Assembly: GCA_011317545.1 (NCBI GenBank)
Contig: WUJK01000004.1
Location: forward strand, 2,232,001-2,296,000
From: Coniella vitis
Lineage: Eukaryota; Ascomycota; Sordariomycetes; Diaporthales; Schizoparmaceae
DNA: 64,000 nucleotides
Reading direction: 5' to 3'
The notes beneath the pieces were generated by a model. That model saw nothing but the letters and a program-made list of their open reading frames with translations, was not told the DNA's origin and did not search any database. Each line of letters opens with the position of its first letter. Positions within the stretch are counted from its first letter, which is position 1. A program made the translations under genes and the position numbers. Below are positions 48,149-60,465 of this stretch, piece after piece.

Positions 48149-49235
48149 CCCCCGAAGGCTGTGTGGTGGAGTGATTTTCTCTTGTTTTTTTTGTGTGGTT
48201 GTTGATTGGTGTCATTGGAGACTGTGTGGGTGGCACAAAAGTCACAATTACATCACCACAACCCAACAAGCCTACCTACCTACTGTCTCTTTGCAGAATA
48301 GGGCTGGGGGCTGGGTGGCAGACCGGTAGAATGCAATGCAGACATCTCGGTGAACTCATGAGCGGGATATGCAGGGCAACAAATAGGCTGACATTGGATT
48401 TGATTGAACAAGAGAAAGAAGAAGAAGAAGAAAAAAAGACGACGAGTTGCAAGCCAAATGCAGACCCGAACGCACATGCATATGCGTCAGGCAAGAAACA
48501 AGGCAATCGCTGCAGGCCCGGTGAAGCATGGAGAAACGGCTCGGCGGGATTCCACAGCCGGGGAAGGTCAATATGCTTTTCCGCCAGGGCGAAAGGGGGA
48601 CCGTGCTTTGAAAGTTGATGCGGTTTTGCGAGTCGTTGTGGACCCAAGGTTCATGATTTGTGAGGTGGTGAAAATAGCACAACCCCATATGCGGTTGGCC
48701 ACGTAGACTCTCGTGGCTCGGCCTCTGAGCAGAACCAGAACCCAAGGAACAGGGGCGCCAGCCATCGTCGTAAGGCAAAGGAAGAAGACCCATGAAACGA
48801 AGAGGAGGGAACGGGGCCAAGCAAAAGCTCTGAGTGATCCTCCAGGGCAGCCGCGGGCTGACATGCTATCGTGAGAAGTTGGACGCCTTGTAATCCATCC
48901 TCTGCAACCTCGGTGAGGGCAGGAGTGGAAAAGGATCACTTGGAAACTACAAAGTAGCAGGACTTCAGGGCCATCAAACTAGCACCAGAATCCGCTCGCG
49001 CAAACAAACCAGCCGTCTCTGCATTTGTGCACAGAGTCCTTCACCGCCGCATCACCACACACCCTGATGGATGAGACCAGGGGGGCCGAGATCAGGAGCC
49101 CTGCGAAGGATGACAACGCAGTTGAGCCCATTGCGCACGCCCTGCGATCCTTGGACCATGGTCAAAGCGCCGATTCCCAACAGGTGCGAAGAGGAGAGTC
49201 CCTTGACCTGAGCAGAATTCGTAACCAGCCCATTT

Positions 49236-49318
49236 GAGCGCCAGAGTGTTGCATATAACCACCATATTGTTGATTAAAAGATCTCGAGTTTCATCACCTG
49301 GGTGTGATATCGTGAGCG

Positions 49319-49358
<40 letters not shown>

Positions 49359-49635
49359 TGAATGGAAACATAAACCTCAGGGAACTTAACATCGAGTAAT
49401 ACGGTGAAACCATCTTTATGAAACGTGTTAGTGAGTGCCATAGTGTTTGCGCGTAGCCACCGTTCTTTCTTAGAACATCTCTAAGTTTCAACACCTGGGT
49501 TTGGTGTCTTGAGCGCACATATGCAGACCTGAATTTGAATACCAAAACCGCGGAGACCGTAACATCGAAGTAACCCGGTGAACCTATCTTCAAAACAAAG
49601 TCTTCGTGAGCGCCCCTCAAAGACCGGCAACCACG
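49236..49635. repeat. diverged tandem repeat, unit about 175-197 bp
   Basis: Copy 1 is 49236-49432, copy 2 is 49433-49607, and copy 3 begins at 49608 and fades near 49635. Shared landmarks in order: GAGYGCCA.AGTGTT, then CCACC, then AGTTTCA.CACCTGGGT, then TGAGCG, then ACCTGAAT, then AACATCGA, then CGGTGAA, then GTGAG. Copy 1 is longer because it contains a (TA)n expansion at 49324-49355. There is no open frame in phase with the unit. Confidence 0.8.
49324..49355. repeat. (TA)16 microsatellite
   Basis: Perfect dinucleotide run inside copy 1 of the tandem repeat. It replaces the CACATATGCAG seen at the same place in copy 2. Confidence 0.9.
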
Positions 49636-52446
49636 CCAGGCCGTCCACTTTCGATGCTTCAGCAAAAGCTATGCGTCTCGTTTGGCCATGCTAAACCACC
49701 ACGTCGCAGAGCGGCAGGCGCAAAATCGCGAATGTTAACCGGGCTCCGTTGTTCATCATCATGACCCACCAAAAGCCTCTCCTGCCAGACCATCTCTCTT
49801 GAACCGCATCTTGGGGGCAGGGAGGAGGAGGGATGGCGCGCGATTATCGCATGACGAGAAAACCGAGTATGGCACCAAGACATCCATCCAATATCAGTAT
49901 GTCCCAGATGGCACCTGGCGGCGGGCGCTCGGGTCGACAGACTCCTGCGTTGCGACAAAGCACTCGGAGCGACGTCGAGTATCTCCCATGCCCAGAAAGA
50001 AACTCCCGAGAACCGCAAAAGATTTTTGCATGCGAGAAAGGCGCCCTGAACTGCGGTATGCCGAGGCCAGCAAATCAAATGCAAAAGAGACGATCAAGCA
50101 TGGAGATACTTGTCGACTTGACCGGGTACGGGGCCGCGCTTCTACTTTTAAAGCTTTTTCGAGCGGACGGTAGACTTTTAAGCCTTGAAGGCCGTTTATA
50201 AAGTCGTGATACTGCGTGTGAATTGCTTAGCAAAGATCAAGCAGTCTTCCTCCCTTTCAAAACTTTTTGGCCTGGCATTTAACACTTACCAAGCGTCCCA
50301 ACGTGCTGGAAGAACGTCGCGCGCGTGCTTATCACCAATGCAACAAACGGTAGACTCGCCAGACTGACAGCATCCAGCATCTATGATGCTATATCGAAGC
50401 CAAGTATTCTTTCAATGGATCGGGTACATCGGCCTTCGTTGGGTCGTTTTTTAATGTTCGCTCACATCGCGCGTCAGATCCCGTGACAGTGCAAAGGGGA
50501 ATGAAAACTGGTGCCTGAGAGAAATCTGACTCGAGCACGACTATAAAAGGTGCGCGCACTTCTCAAGTACCGAGTTTGATTGCGGTGCCCATACCAAGGA
50601 CAATGCTAGTCCAATGGGAAAGTGACTTGAGTCCTCGAGGCTTCACAATGACTAGGGCAGCAGCCCAGTAACGCTATGTCACATGCCAAGTACACATTAT
50701 ACATTGCAGCACGGGACAGAAAAAGTAAGCTCATAGCCCATGATACATTATCAGCATAAGCTAATGCACACGGTATTGGTAGATTGGCCCCAGGGCAGGG
50801 CGTTGAGTTGGAATCGAGTTCCCTCTCTAATGGGCGCGCGCCTCTCTCCGAGCGATGGAGGCGTGGGAGTAAACGAGGGGTGATGAGATTGGGCAAAACC
50901 ACAATCTCTCAGGCTGTCCAAGGGAGGGAGAGTAGAGTATACTAAACGAAATGAACCGAATATGTAGTCTGTCCTGCTACGATATGCGCAACAACGGCGG
51001 CATCGAGGATGATTGCGGTCCGGGCCATCTCCTGCTTGTTGATTGTTACATAGTAGCGCCGGCTACCTTACCCGATGCCACACTACTATGTATATACTCG
51101 CTGCAAGGTTGTGCTGCTTTTTCCATTCGATTGTACCTCGTGATTTTGCGCAAAGAGAAGGTGGTGTGGCCCAGTCAACGGCCGCTTTGATGCAGGGTGC
51201 AGTTGTTATCACCGTGTTCATGCTTAGTATGGTTGAGAACATGCCTCGAAAATGCGCGGTCAAGCGCGGCAAGCCTTTTCTCGGAAGGCATGAATGTATC
51301 TCGTGGTTTTTGTAGTAGCATCGTCCCTAGCAGTTGATGGCACTGTTGACCTGCTGGTGGGCTGTCTGGGAGGGTCGTATCGGCTGACGTCGAGTTGCAA
51401 CAAGCCAGCTTCGCAATCCAAGATTCAACAGGCCTTTCAGCTCATGCAACGTGTGGATGACGGCTGTTACCGGAAGCTACCATGTGAGCCTTTCAAAGGT
51501 CGCATGCTGGGGAGTATCGGGAAAGGGGAATTGTGATTCATCATATCCTGGGCAAGAAGCGATCAGTCAGGATTGACGATTGCTCGTGGATCACTCCGTG
51601 CAAATGCAGACAAGTGAGATGGATATTGCGACTTAACCTGTCTTTATGGCCCAAGGGTACATATTCTGGCTCTAGGAAATCCGTTGACTGGTGTCACCCA
51701 AGCACAAGTATCAAACCCTCATGAACTTTTGCACTCCGGTGTGTTGTAAAATCGCTTTGCTTCGACTTGAGGATCTACTCTGGAAGGCCCGTTTCTGCGA
51801 ATCGATTGACCGACGACTCGAAAGCCAAATCGCACCCTTTCCCACCCTTGGTCAGGGCTTACGGTCTCTTTGCACTTTTGGGATTTGTGCTGCCCAGACC
51901 CTCCCTGCCTCAGCCCGAGAAGGGGTCAAACTTGCTCGGATCCTGACTGGAGCGAGAGTCTTGCAGACACTCAGGTCAGTTACATCTGCCATTGACACTT
52001 GCGAAGCAGTGGTGCAGAAGCAGAGAAAAGAGCCGAGAGGCTTGCCTTCGTTCCGCTACTCCATCAGAGATTGGCGTATCTCACAGCCCGGCTATCGCCC
52101 TGCTGTTTCTTTTGGCACCTGTCCCAGGAGGCCTCATTTATTTCATGACCGTTGTAACTGTCAGATGATGGTTGAACAGCACCATACCTTTGAGGTGCAT
52201 GCCGGATCAGCTTGCAACTCTCGCACCTTTGCCGCCATTCCAGAGCCTAGATTGGATCGAGGGCTTGGAGAGGCGGCCAGACCGAAGAGCCTTCACCTCA
52301 AACATGTGTAATGCCACCGCATGCCGTGGACTGCACATGCAATGCATGTTAATCTTAATCTTGGGCAGTTGATTCGTAGTCTAGCCCTGTGCACATGCGG
52401 CCCGGCGCGTCACCAAAAGGCACAAAGAGCCCGCCGAGTCATCGAA

Positions 52447-52469
52447 GCTGAAGCTGAAGCTGAAGCCTG
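52447..52469. repeat. hexanucleotide repeat
   Basis: Nearly four units of GAAGCT. No gene context. Confidence 0.8.
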
Positions 52470-53828
52470 CTGAATGAGTCTTCTAGAACCTCGTTGCGGC
52501 CAAAGGACCCTGCGATCAGGTCGAGTTGCCAGACTTGCAGGGCGGGCAGTCTTTGACGATGCCACGAGGCCTTTTCCCCCAATGGCGACACCGGTGATTT
52601 CTCAAATCGCAGAGCTCGCTTCCCGCCTCAAAGTGCTCTCTGCTGCTGCTCACGGATGGCCAAGGTACGAGGGTACTTGGACGATATGGGGTTGCATCGC
52701 CCTCTCCGGATGTGTCACGGCCCGGAACTGCCCCGGTAGCTGTTGTGGTCTCTCAGCAGGCCGAAAGGCCCGGAATGGGCTCCTACGATGCTTCACTGGC
52801 TTGCGTTTCTTGCTCTGGCCTTCTGGGGACCATCAGCTAGCTGGCTGCCAGTGCTGCGTTAAGCTACGAGGGGGGCAGTCGCCAAGAGAGACGAGTGAAC
52901 AATCCAAGGCAGCGAAGATTATCTGCGCAACTCTGTATGATCAGTGAGCCATCTGCTCGCCTACTATTGCAGCTTGTGTGCTTTGCTGGACCTTCAACCT
53001 GCCAGCCACCGAATACAAACGCGTTTCCGTGACACCAGCGGCAGGGAGGCACTTGACACAATCTGTAGGGGCCTCCCAGACCGTAGCCGCCCTGCGCCAG
53101 AGCAGCAGCCCTTGGGTGATTCCCGTTCAGTGACCGAGATGTCTTTTTGCCGACGCCGCTGCTGCCAATGTGTCCAGGGTGGCTGCTTTTCCCAAGAGTT
53201 CCGTCGACTCTGTGGCCGATCGTAGTCGGATTCACTCTTACCATCAAGACTGTCTTACCAAAGGATAGCTGTTGTGATCATTGGAGCATGGTTGGGCCAA
53301 GGCCTCGGCTGAGGTCGCCTCGCTTTTGTCTTTTCTTTCTTTTCTTTTTTTTTTTTCTCTCCCGGCCCAGGCCTCCAGGGCTGCTGCTGGCTACGCAGAG
53401 ATTGCCATGGAACGCGCTGGATCATGAGGCAACCCATGCACAAATCGGTCAGAGTAGAGACCACGCGGCTGTACCTGGTCGCTCGCATGTTCTTGCACGG
53501 CAGCATCTGTATCTTCCAAGTCTTCGAAACCTCTGGCGCCGTTGCTTTTGCTGCGTTCGAGGACGAAGGCCGGAAAAGAGGGTGGACTGACTGGGCAAAG
53601 TGTGCTCCCGCTCGCAACATAAATAGTTAGCAGTAGGGATCTCTCTCTTCTCTGGAGATATCATGCGTGAAGTTTGCATAGCTAGCTTCCAGTCCACAAT
53701 GTGCTAGCCAGCAGATCATTTGTTTCCCTCCAACGCTTGTGGTCTCCACGGACAGGATCTACTTGGCTATTTATCTGGTTGAGTTTTAGCTCACCATTCA
53801 CTCGACCAAAGCCAGCTTTATACACAAG

Positions 53829-54667
53829 ATGAAACAGAAATCACGTCACCAGAGGGTTGAATCCTCTTCGACCGCCCCCTCGAGGGGGGCGTCAAATAGC
53901 AGGTACGGAACCTTCCAGTGGTGATGGTGGTGGTGGTCAGCGAGTGGTTTTGCTGGCTGCATGGAGGGCATCAGCCTCACTCCTGTGCTGGTGTGCCTTG
54001 TTTGAACGTATGTCGACCAGCCTACTGACAGGGACGAAAAAACCAAAAAATGGCAAAACGAATAGAAATCCGCAAGCTGCCCACGTCCCTCCGTTTCGTG
54101 CTCAACCTGGTGGCAGTGGCACCCCGGTTCCCTCTCAGGGACACGCGGCGGCCCATCACCAGCCCGGTGGCCGCCAGCAACCGTGGGACCCCCGTGGCTC
54201 CACGGCAGCCGCGTTCTCTCGCGGCCTGGACGAGAGGCAGCATGGAGATCCATCTGCTGTGCCCAGTGGCGGCTGGGCCGGGCCTGGAGGTTCTCGATCG
54301 CAGATGGCGCACGCTGGCTCCTACATGTAAGGCCCCCAAATTTCCTCACGGCGGTGACAAGGAAGCTTGTGTGCAAAAAAGAGGATTACCCCGAGTGTCC
54401 CCCCCTTCCGTGCTGAAGTGTGTGTGTTTTTCGTTTAGGGGTCATCGTCCTCGATCGCCAAGCCCTTCTTCCGTACCTCCTTCGAGTCCCTCCCGGGCCC
54501 AGGATCAAGCTTTCTATGCAAGCCAGGGCATACAGCAGCACACGGCTGAGCGAGCGGCGGCTGTTCGCGGAATGGGCACCCACGAGTCGTTGGTGTCGAT
54601 TCCAGCGAACATTCCCACCGATATCGACAATGAGTTCCTGGACCTGTCCGTATACCGCAGAACTTGA
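53829..54667 (+). CDS. hypothetical disordered Ser/Pro/Gln-rich protein
   Basis: Predicted exons 53829-53902, 54066-54326 and 54439-54667 give 187 aa. Introns of 163 bp (GTACGG...GAATAG) and 112 bp (GTAAGG...GTTTAG) keep the frame. The composition is that of a real but disordered protein: Ser/Arg-rich N-terminus (MKQKSRHQRVESSSTAPSR), a Gly/Gln/Pro-rich middle, and an SPSPSSVPPSSPSR block. The C-terminal end is more structured (SLVSIPANIPTDIDNEFLDL). No domain is recognised. Coding-looking pieces continue downstream (for example GYMMEDDDDPARWRSMK near 55355-55400), so a longer gene model with further exons is possible. It lies in tandem with the similarly disordered gene at 58119; the two may be related, but no alignment is convincing by eye. 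Confidence 0.5.
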
Positions 54668-57600
54668 TTTTGACAGAACCCAGAGGGAAACAAGAGCAGG
54701 AAGGATGTTTCTTGCCTTGTCGGGAGAGTTTGACAAGACCGAGGACGAATGGAACGGAACCGGAAAGGCACAGGTATATGCAAGCTGAAAGACGGAAAGG
54801 GAAAGAGAAAGTAATTGAGCTGGAGGACAATACGGAGATTACTCTTTCCCCCCCTCCAAGCGACCCGATGCTGCTTTGTCTTCATCAGAAGACTACCAGA
54901 TTTCAGGATGAAAAGGAAGAGAATGAAGACACCTGATATCTGTAGAGATCATGAAATCTGAAAAAAGGGAACCATCATCGCGAATAGTAATACAGAATGT
55001 CCTTGTTACTCGCTATTCCTTGTGTAGCAGTGGTGGGAGTTATCATCGAAGTTCTGGTCATTTTCCTCCCAATTCACTCCAGCATCAGAGTCTTTTATCC
55101 GTAGGACAAGTCCCAGGACACTGGCTATTGTGTATTTCCTCCATGCTGTTTGGTGAACCGTGGCTATTGCTTTCAGCTCCATCCAAAATCCCAGACACGC
55201 CGAGGTTCCAGTCCATATCTTACAGCCTGCCTACGGTATCACCAGATCAAATCCTCTTTCTTCAAGCTTTGCTGCCCAACGCTTGCCAGCCCAAGCCCAA
55301 CGCTGCAGAGCGTCAGCCCAAAGCCACCCCACCGCTGACCGTAGGCGCCAGGGCTACATGATGGAGGATGACGATGACCCTGCACGTTGGCGTAGCATGA
55401 AAATTGTAGGCTCTTTGAAATGGGGTAATCTTTTTCTTCTTCTTTTTCTTTTGAACTGCCCTGTCTGGTCGACTGCGCACCATGAGTGAAGAAAGGAAAA
55501 TGGGGGTAGTTGCCGCAATTACTTCTGGGCGAGGATTAACACTCTACAACAGGCTACTTGATTCCGTTTGCCCCGACATACTTGGCTGGCTCGCTACTTT
55601 TTGTTCTTGAAGATTTCAATCAGCACGGGGAGGATATTGGCAGATCTTGGTGCACACATCCATGTGATGATCCTGCAGTGTCACCATGGCTGATCCGCGG
55701 GGTTGGTGCAACACCGACTCACAACAAGCGTAGAGGCAGGCTCTCCTGGTCTCTTCAACGGATATCATTGGTGGAGATATGATAAGAGGGCTTGAGCGTT
55801 TCTGCATCGTGAGCATGGGCGTGTATTCGGCACGAGTACCTCTTAGACCCAGCATGTTGAACGGAACCGGTGCACTCGAGCAAGCCAGATCTGGCTCACA
55901 GTGCCGTAAAAGGCCCGACTTCACCCAATGAGCGACTGTGGGCTTCAACAAGAGCCATCAAGACCGTAAGACACTCGTGTGGACTTGGATGTGTGATAAA
56001 AACAGAGCAGTATTGCTGCTGCACGCTTCAACAGCTTCAAGTTACCTCACAAGAGTCTTGCAACGTTGGGACCCAAAAGTCAAAGGAAAGCGGTCATCTT
56101 TTGCAGTCGTTATCAGCGCTGCTACAACCTCATCAGCAGCCAATGACACAAGATGAACTGCAGAGATTGGAATGCGTAGATGGTGCTCATATGACATCGT
56201 ATGCACCAGTGCCTTTTCGATCCAAAGCCCTGGACGTGACTGCGGCCCTTGCAATTCTACCATGTATATATCCCACAAAGCGCGTGTGCCATGTAACTGC
56301 GCCGCCGCCAACAGAGAGTTGTCGTCAGCACGGCAAGACGGGGCCCAGTCAGCGCAAAGAGCGATGGGCTTCCGTCTCCGAAGTCGCAGGTGATTGTTCA
56401 TAATCCCCCCCCCCCCCGGGACGACACGGCGGAAAGGAAGCCATGATACCCTTTTGGTGCTGCTCCCGGCTTCACCCATGATATGGCGTGCCACGTGGTC
56501 GGAGGAGGCTCTGCTCAGGCACCCTTGCTCTGTTTGGCCTGGCATTGCACACACACACACACACACGCACACAACTACCCCTCGAGCGGAGCCTTGTATT
56601 GCTTGCAAGGTGGTTTCTGTTTGGGTTTCTGTGTTATATTGTGTCGTCTGGCTTGGAGTGGCTGTGCGAGAACGTGTCTTGAAAGACCAGAACATCCGAC
56701 ATGAAGCAGTCCGATGGGCGAGAAGCAGTGGGAAAGATAGGCACACAGAGGGACACCAAAGATCTGTTGATTCTGCTAGCACTCCACCTGTGCAAGCATT
56801 GCATCGTGGCGATCCTCACAGTCTTCTCGTTAAGATATCTCTCGATTGTCGACTTGCTTGTTAGCCATGATCCAATACTCATGAACTGAATCAGGAGTGC
56901 TGTTTCACGGCCGTGCCCTCTCTTTCCACGCTCCAAGGTTCTAAAAGATGACAGCGTCCACTGCTTCTCCTAACCATCCAGCTGAGGGCTGGGTTGGGTT
57001 GCATCACTGCATTAGGTGCCTCCCAGCAACCCCAGCATACATACATACATGCGCAGAATGTTCTTGGCTGCCGCTTATGGATGTTGTGCTATAGCGGCTC
57101 TCTTGTCCGAGTGTTTGCTCTGCGTAACGCTCACCACTCAGTCAAGAAGATACTCGCTTTTCCTGCTGGACTTTTCCAGATGGCGATCGATTGCCATGGC
57201 TAAAGTAACTGTGAGGACTCGAGCCTTTCTTTTTCCTTTTTTTTTTTTTTTTGAAAGACAAAAACCCAGCGACCAATACAATAAATATACCGCGGTGCAG
57301 AAATCTTGTGATATCTTGGTTGAGAGCCGAATCGCTCGCCAACGATCAGAGAACAGGGAATGAATGAATGAATGCATACTGCGCACGCGCTTGTGACACC
57401 TTGCCAAAGAATATTCTTAGAGGGTGCTTGCTTGTATGCCATTTGTACAACCTGACAGCCTGATACAGGCGCATGTTGGATCATCCTGCACGCAACGCAT
57501 TCTTTTCTCTTTTGGCAGACAACAAGAGGGCATGGCATGCGTACATCATGCGACGAGCACACACACACACACACCAGATACAACATCGTATTCAAGCGAG

Positions 57601-58118
57601 TCACCGAGCGGAAACCGCGTGGCAAGGTCCGAAGTGTGTTCGCAGCAAGGGCCGGTCGGTCCAACATCGGCGGCGCAACCCTCATGCACCCAGCGACGAC
57701 GGGAGTCGTGATAGGCCGCACATGGCTCGAGCCAAGAGGGCATCGAACCCCAAGCGCTGGAAGCTTGGATTACACTGCATGCAGAGCCTCAATCACAAGC
57801 ATCCTGCGTCGGCTTTTTGGGGGGTTCGAGCGGTCCCCTCATCCCGAGTTGCGACCGCACCCCCGCATCTGGACGATTATCATGGCCAGCATATAAACCA
57901 GGCCGGGCTGACCGCCGCCCAGGGCGACAGATTTCATCTACAGGAAAAAGGAAGAAGGAAAAGAAAAGAAAAGAAAAACCAGAGCTCCCGTCTTGGTCAA
58001 ACTTGTTGGTCAGATTTCTTGGCCTTCTTACAAGCGGGGCTCGAAGCAATCCATCAGGAAACGACACTTTTCAGCCCACGGCCACTTCGGCAGATTTCCA
58101 CCCTAGCCAAGGGACAAG
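54668..58118. other. spacer between the two disordered-protein genes
   Basis: Possible extra exons of the upstream gene lie before 55400. Beyond that are a C13 run (56405-56417) and CA repeats (56548-56573 and 57558-57574). Long open frames (56042-56782 minus, 57473-58183 plus) run through the CA repeats and look accidental. Confidence 0.45.
56548..56573. repeat. (CA)n microsatellite
   Basis: About twelve CA units with one G interruption. Confidence 0.9.
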
Positions 58119-59622
58119 ATGACCTCGGGCCGAAGTTCCCAAAGCAAATCCGCGGGCCATTCTGGGAGTCACTCCTCGCGTGACCGTGACCGTGAGCCTC
58201 AAGGATCATCGCGCCACCATACCACTTCCTCCTCGGGCCATGGCTCTTCGTCCAGGGATCCCCACAGACAGCGCGACAGATCAAGCCGCAACGGCTCTTC
58301 CCAGGGAGACCAAGCCTCCTCCGTTCCAGCGACCACCTCTTCCTCGCACCAGGGCTCTTCTAGCCGCGCAGAGAGGGCGCAGTACCAACCATCCGGCGGA
58401 GGCCTCCCTTCTGCGAGTGGCGCCAGTGGCGCCACTGCTATGCCTGCTTCCTACCACGCCTATTCTTCTTCTTCGACGACAAGAATGGATGATCGATACC
58501 AGCACGCCCCCACGAGCACTAGCACGAGCACGAGCACGAGCCAGGGATTCCAGGCACGGAGCAGCAGCCCAGGCGACCTGAGCCAGCAGTACTCGTCGAG
58601 CGGGTCCCAGAGCTCCTATGCGTCCCAGGCCCCCGGGATCGCCCAGCGCCGCGAGAGCATCTCTCTGAGCGAAGTGGGCAGCCACCTGGACGACCAGCAC
58701 TACTCCCACAGAACACGCGGCGCCAACCCCGCCATCTACGGAGGCTCCGGCGTCTACGAGACACCGCAAGGCTCGGGAAGCGCGTCACTGACGGACTCGA
58801 TGATTATGGAGGTGGGATCCGTCCCTCGGTTAGCATTGATCCCTCGCCCGATGGCCGCCTGGCAGACATACGGGTAAACCGTTTTTGGTGTTGAAATCAT
58901 ACCAGCTGACTTGAAGAAACCCCCCTTTTTTCTTTTGTTCAAGCGATGGCCCGGACGGTGATGATTCTCCGCGACGCGCGAACCCGTCGAGTGATCGAAA
59001 CTCGCACCAAGGACCCATCAGTCGCACCTACCAACCATCAGCCTTTTCATCCTCTCCCAGACTGTCAAGCCAGGCACCTTTACCGGGTGGCGCATTCCAG
59101 CCTGCTGGGGGGATGCCAGACATGCGCTCTTCCAGTAACGGCACCCTCGGCTATGGCCAGCCGATGTACTCGGGCTCTCCTGGGACTTTTGATGTGAGCA
59201 TGGCCTCCGGCTCGGATGGCCGCGGAAGGACAAGCAATCACTATCCACCTTCGGCGTCCGGTCCGCGCGGAAGCCACAGGCGTGAGAGATCGAGAGCGCG
59301 CACCACTCCAGGCTCCAACTACACCCAGCCACCGCCGCCTTCGCAGGCGTATTTTGCTTCCAGCCCGCCGCCGACCCACGGCACCTATGCGTCGACGGGC
59401 TACTCTCAGAGTGCAGGATACGCCCCGCCGACGTATGCGAACACATCATCATATGCAGCGACGACAACAACACAGCAGTACCATGCGCCTTATGAGAGCA
59501 GCTCTTATGGAAGCGGATACCCCAGCGGCGACCAAAGACAGGGTGACTATGGGGAATATGACTGGTATGACCGTGACGATCATGGAGGTGATTCCTCGCA
59601 CCGCCCCAGTGGGACGTGGTAG
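58119..59622 (+). CDS. hypothetical low-complexity Ser/Gly/Tyr-rich protein
   Basis: Exons 58119-58873 and 58944-59622 give 477 aa. The 70-bp intron (GTAAAC...TTCAAG) splices QTYG to DGPDGDDSPRR in phase 2. Nearly the whole protein is predicted disordered: a Ser/His/Arg-rich start (GSHSSRDRDRE), then an STSTSTSTS repeat near residue 132 and a Tyr/Ser/Gln-rich C-terminal half. It ends with an acidic GEYDWYDRDDHGGD segment. There is no signal peptide or membrane helix. Tyr/Ser/Gln/Gly-rich low complexity of this type is seen in proteins that form condensates or bind RNA, but no function can be assigned. The more ordered ISLSEVGSHLDDQHYSHR stretch near 187-204 is the best target for homology searches. 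The start at 58119 has a good context (ACAAGATGAC). Confidence 0.75.
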
Positions 59623-60465
59623 CGATGCCGACAGCCACTGACTCGACGACTCTATGAGGGAGATGGCTTTTCATTCGCGATGATTTGTCTTTTGGCTTGC
59701 TCTTCTGAAGTTTCTCTTTTTCTGATGCTGTGAATATTCTCGGCTTACTGCTTTTCTTGCGTCAGCGCACTACCCAGATTGAACCAATTTTCCTCTTTCA
59801 TATTGTCGATACCCGAATGGTCTTTTGCTGTTGGTGGAGAAGTGGGTTTATGCAGACGGGAAACGCATTCTTCCCTCGGGAAATGACATGGCAGACGGGT
59901 TGAGAACTTTTGGTTTTTATGCAAACTGGTTGTTAGTAAAAGGACGGATTTATTCATTTCCACCTCACAGCAAGTGGAGGCGCGATGACTGATTCTCCTC
60001 TCTGCTTAGAAACATAGGCTTGGTTTCTTGTAATGGCATCCATCTCCTGCTTCTGAACGCCCCTTATTCATCCTTACGTGATTCTTAGTAGCCGAATGAG
60101 GAAATCCTTGCCAACAGATGCGCCCATCTCCTCGAGTTCTTTTTCTCTTTTTTCTTATCTTTTCTTTTTTTTCTTCTTCTCTCTCACCAAAGGAGTCGCC
60201 TCCGCTTTCGCAGGGTGGGGAAGAGAATGGTGTAAGACTATTGGCCAGACAGCGCAAAGTGTAGATCCCGGACTGCCTAGAAACCACCTACGCAGCTGGT
60301 CCGATGTGAAAGTATGATTGGACTGAAGCGAAATATCTCAGCAACATATCGACAAGTCTTAGCAGCTGCACAGAAAGCAAACTACTATGTAATAGCTCGC
60401 TCAGTGCCACAAAAAAAAAAAAAGAGACAAAGGAGTGGAAGTCACAGGAAAATGGCAAAAGTTGG
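59623..60465. other. 3' region of the 58-kb gene and tRNA downstream flank
   Basis: Pyrimidine-rich runs near 60140-60180, one TACTATGTA motif at 60383 and a poly-A run at 60411. On the minus strand, TTTT lies a few nt past the tRNA 3' end, a suitable Pol III terminator. Confidence 0.5.

Larger units (their letters stand above)
45861..53828. other. 8-kb gene-poor spacer
   Basis: No gene can be supported. It contains an AAC repeat (48123-48148), the TA run and diverged tandem repeat at 49236-49635, TACATAGTA motifs at 51047 and 51084, and a GCTGAA hexamer repeat at 52447-52469. Open frames at 45914-46279 (directly behind the EST1-type stop), 49833-50201, 51691-52311 and 52474-52947 lack motifs, splice-consistent extensions or coding-like composition. 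Confidence 0.5.

Noticed and set aside
49833..50201. Plus-strand Arg/Ser-rich open frame of 122 codons
   Set aside because: The first half looks mildly protein-like, but the end does not, and there is no homology signal or intron structure to support it.
51691..52311. Plus-strand open frame of 206 codons
   Set aside because: No domain, no good start context, and a composition rich in Cys, Arg and His typical of noncoding reading.
52474..52947. Plus-strand open frame of 157 codons
   Set aside because: Cys-rich random-looking composition, no signal peptide and no family motif.
56042..56782. Minus-strand open frame of 246 codons
   Set aside because: It crosses a CA microsatellite and a C13 run, encodes a Val-Cys repeat, and has no recognisable motif.
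57700..57790. tRNA-like T arm (minus strand GGGGTTCGATGCCC)
   Set aside because: No matching acceptor stem or D arm could be found at the right distance.
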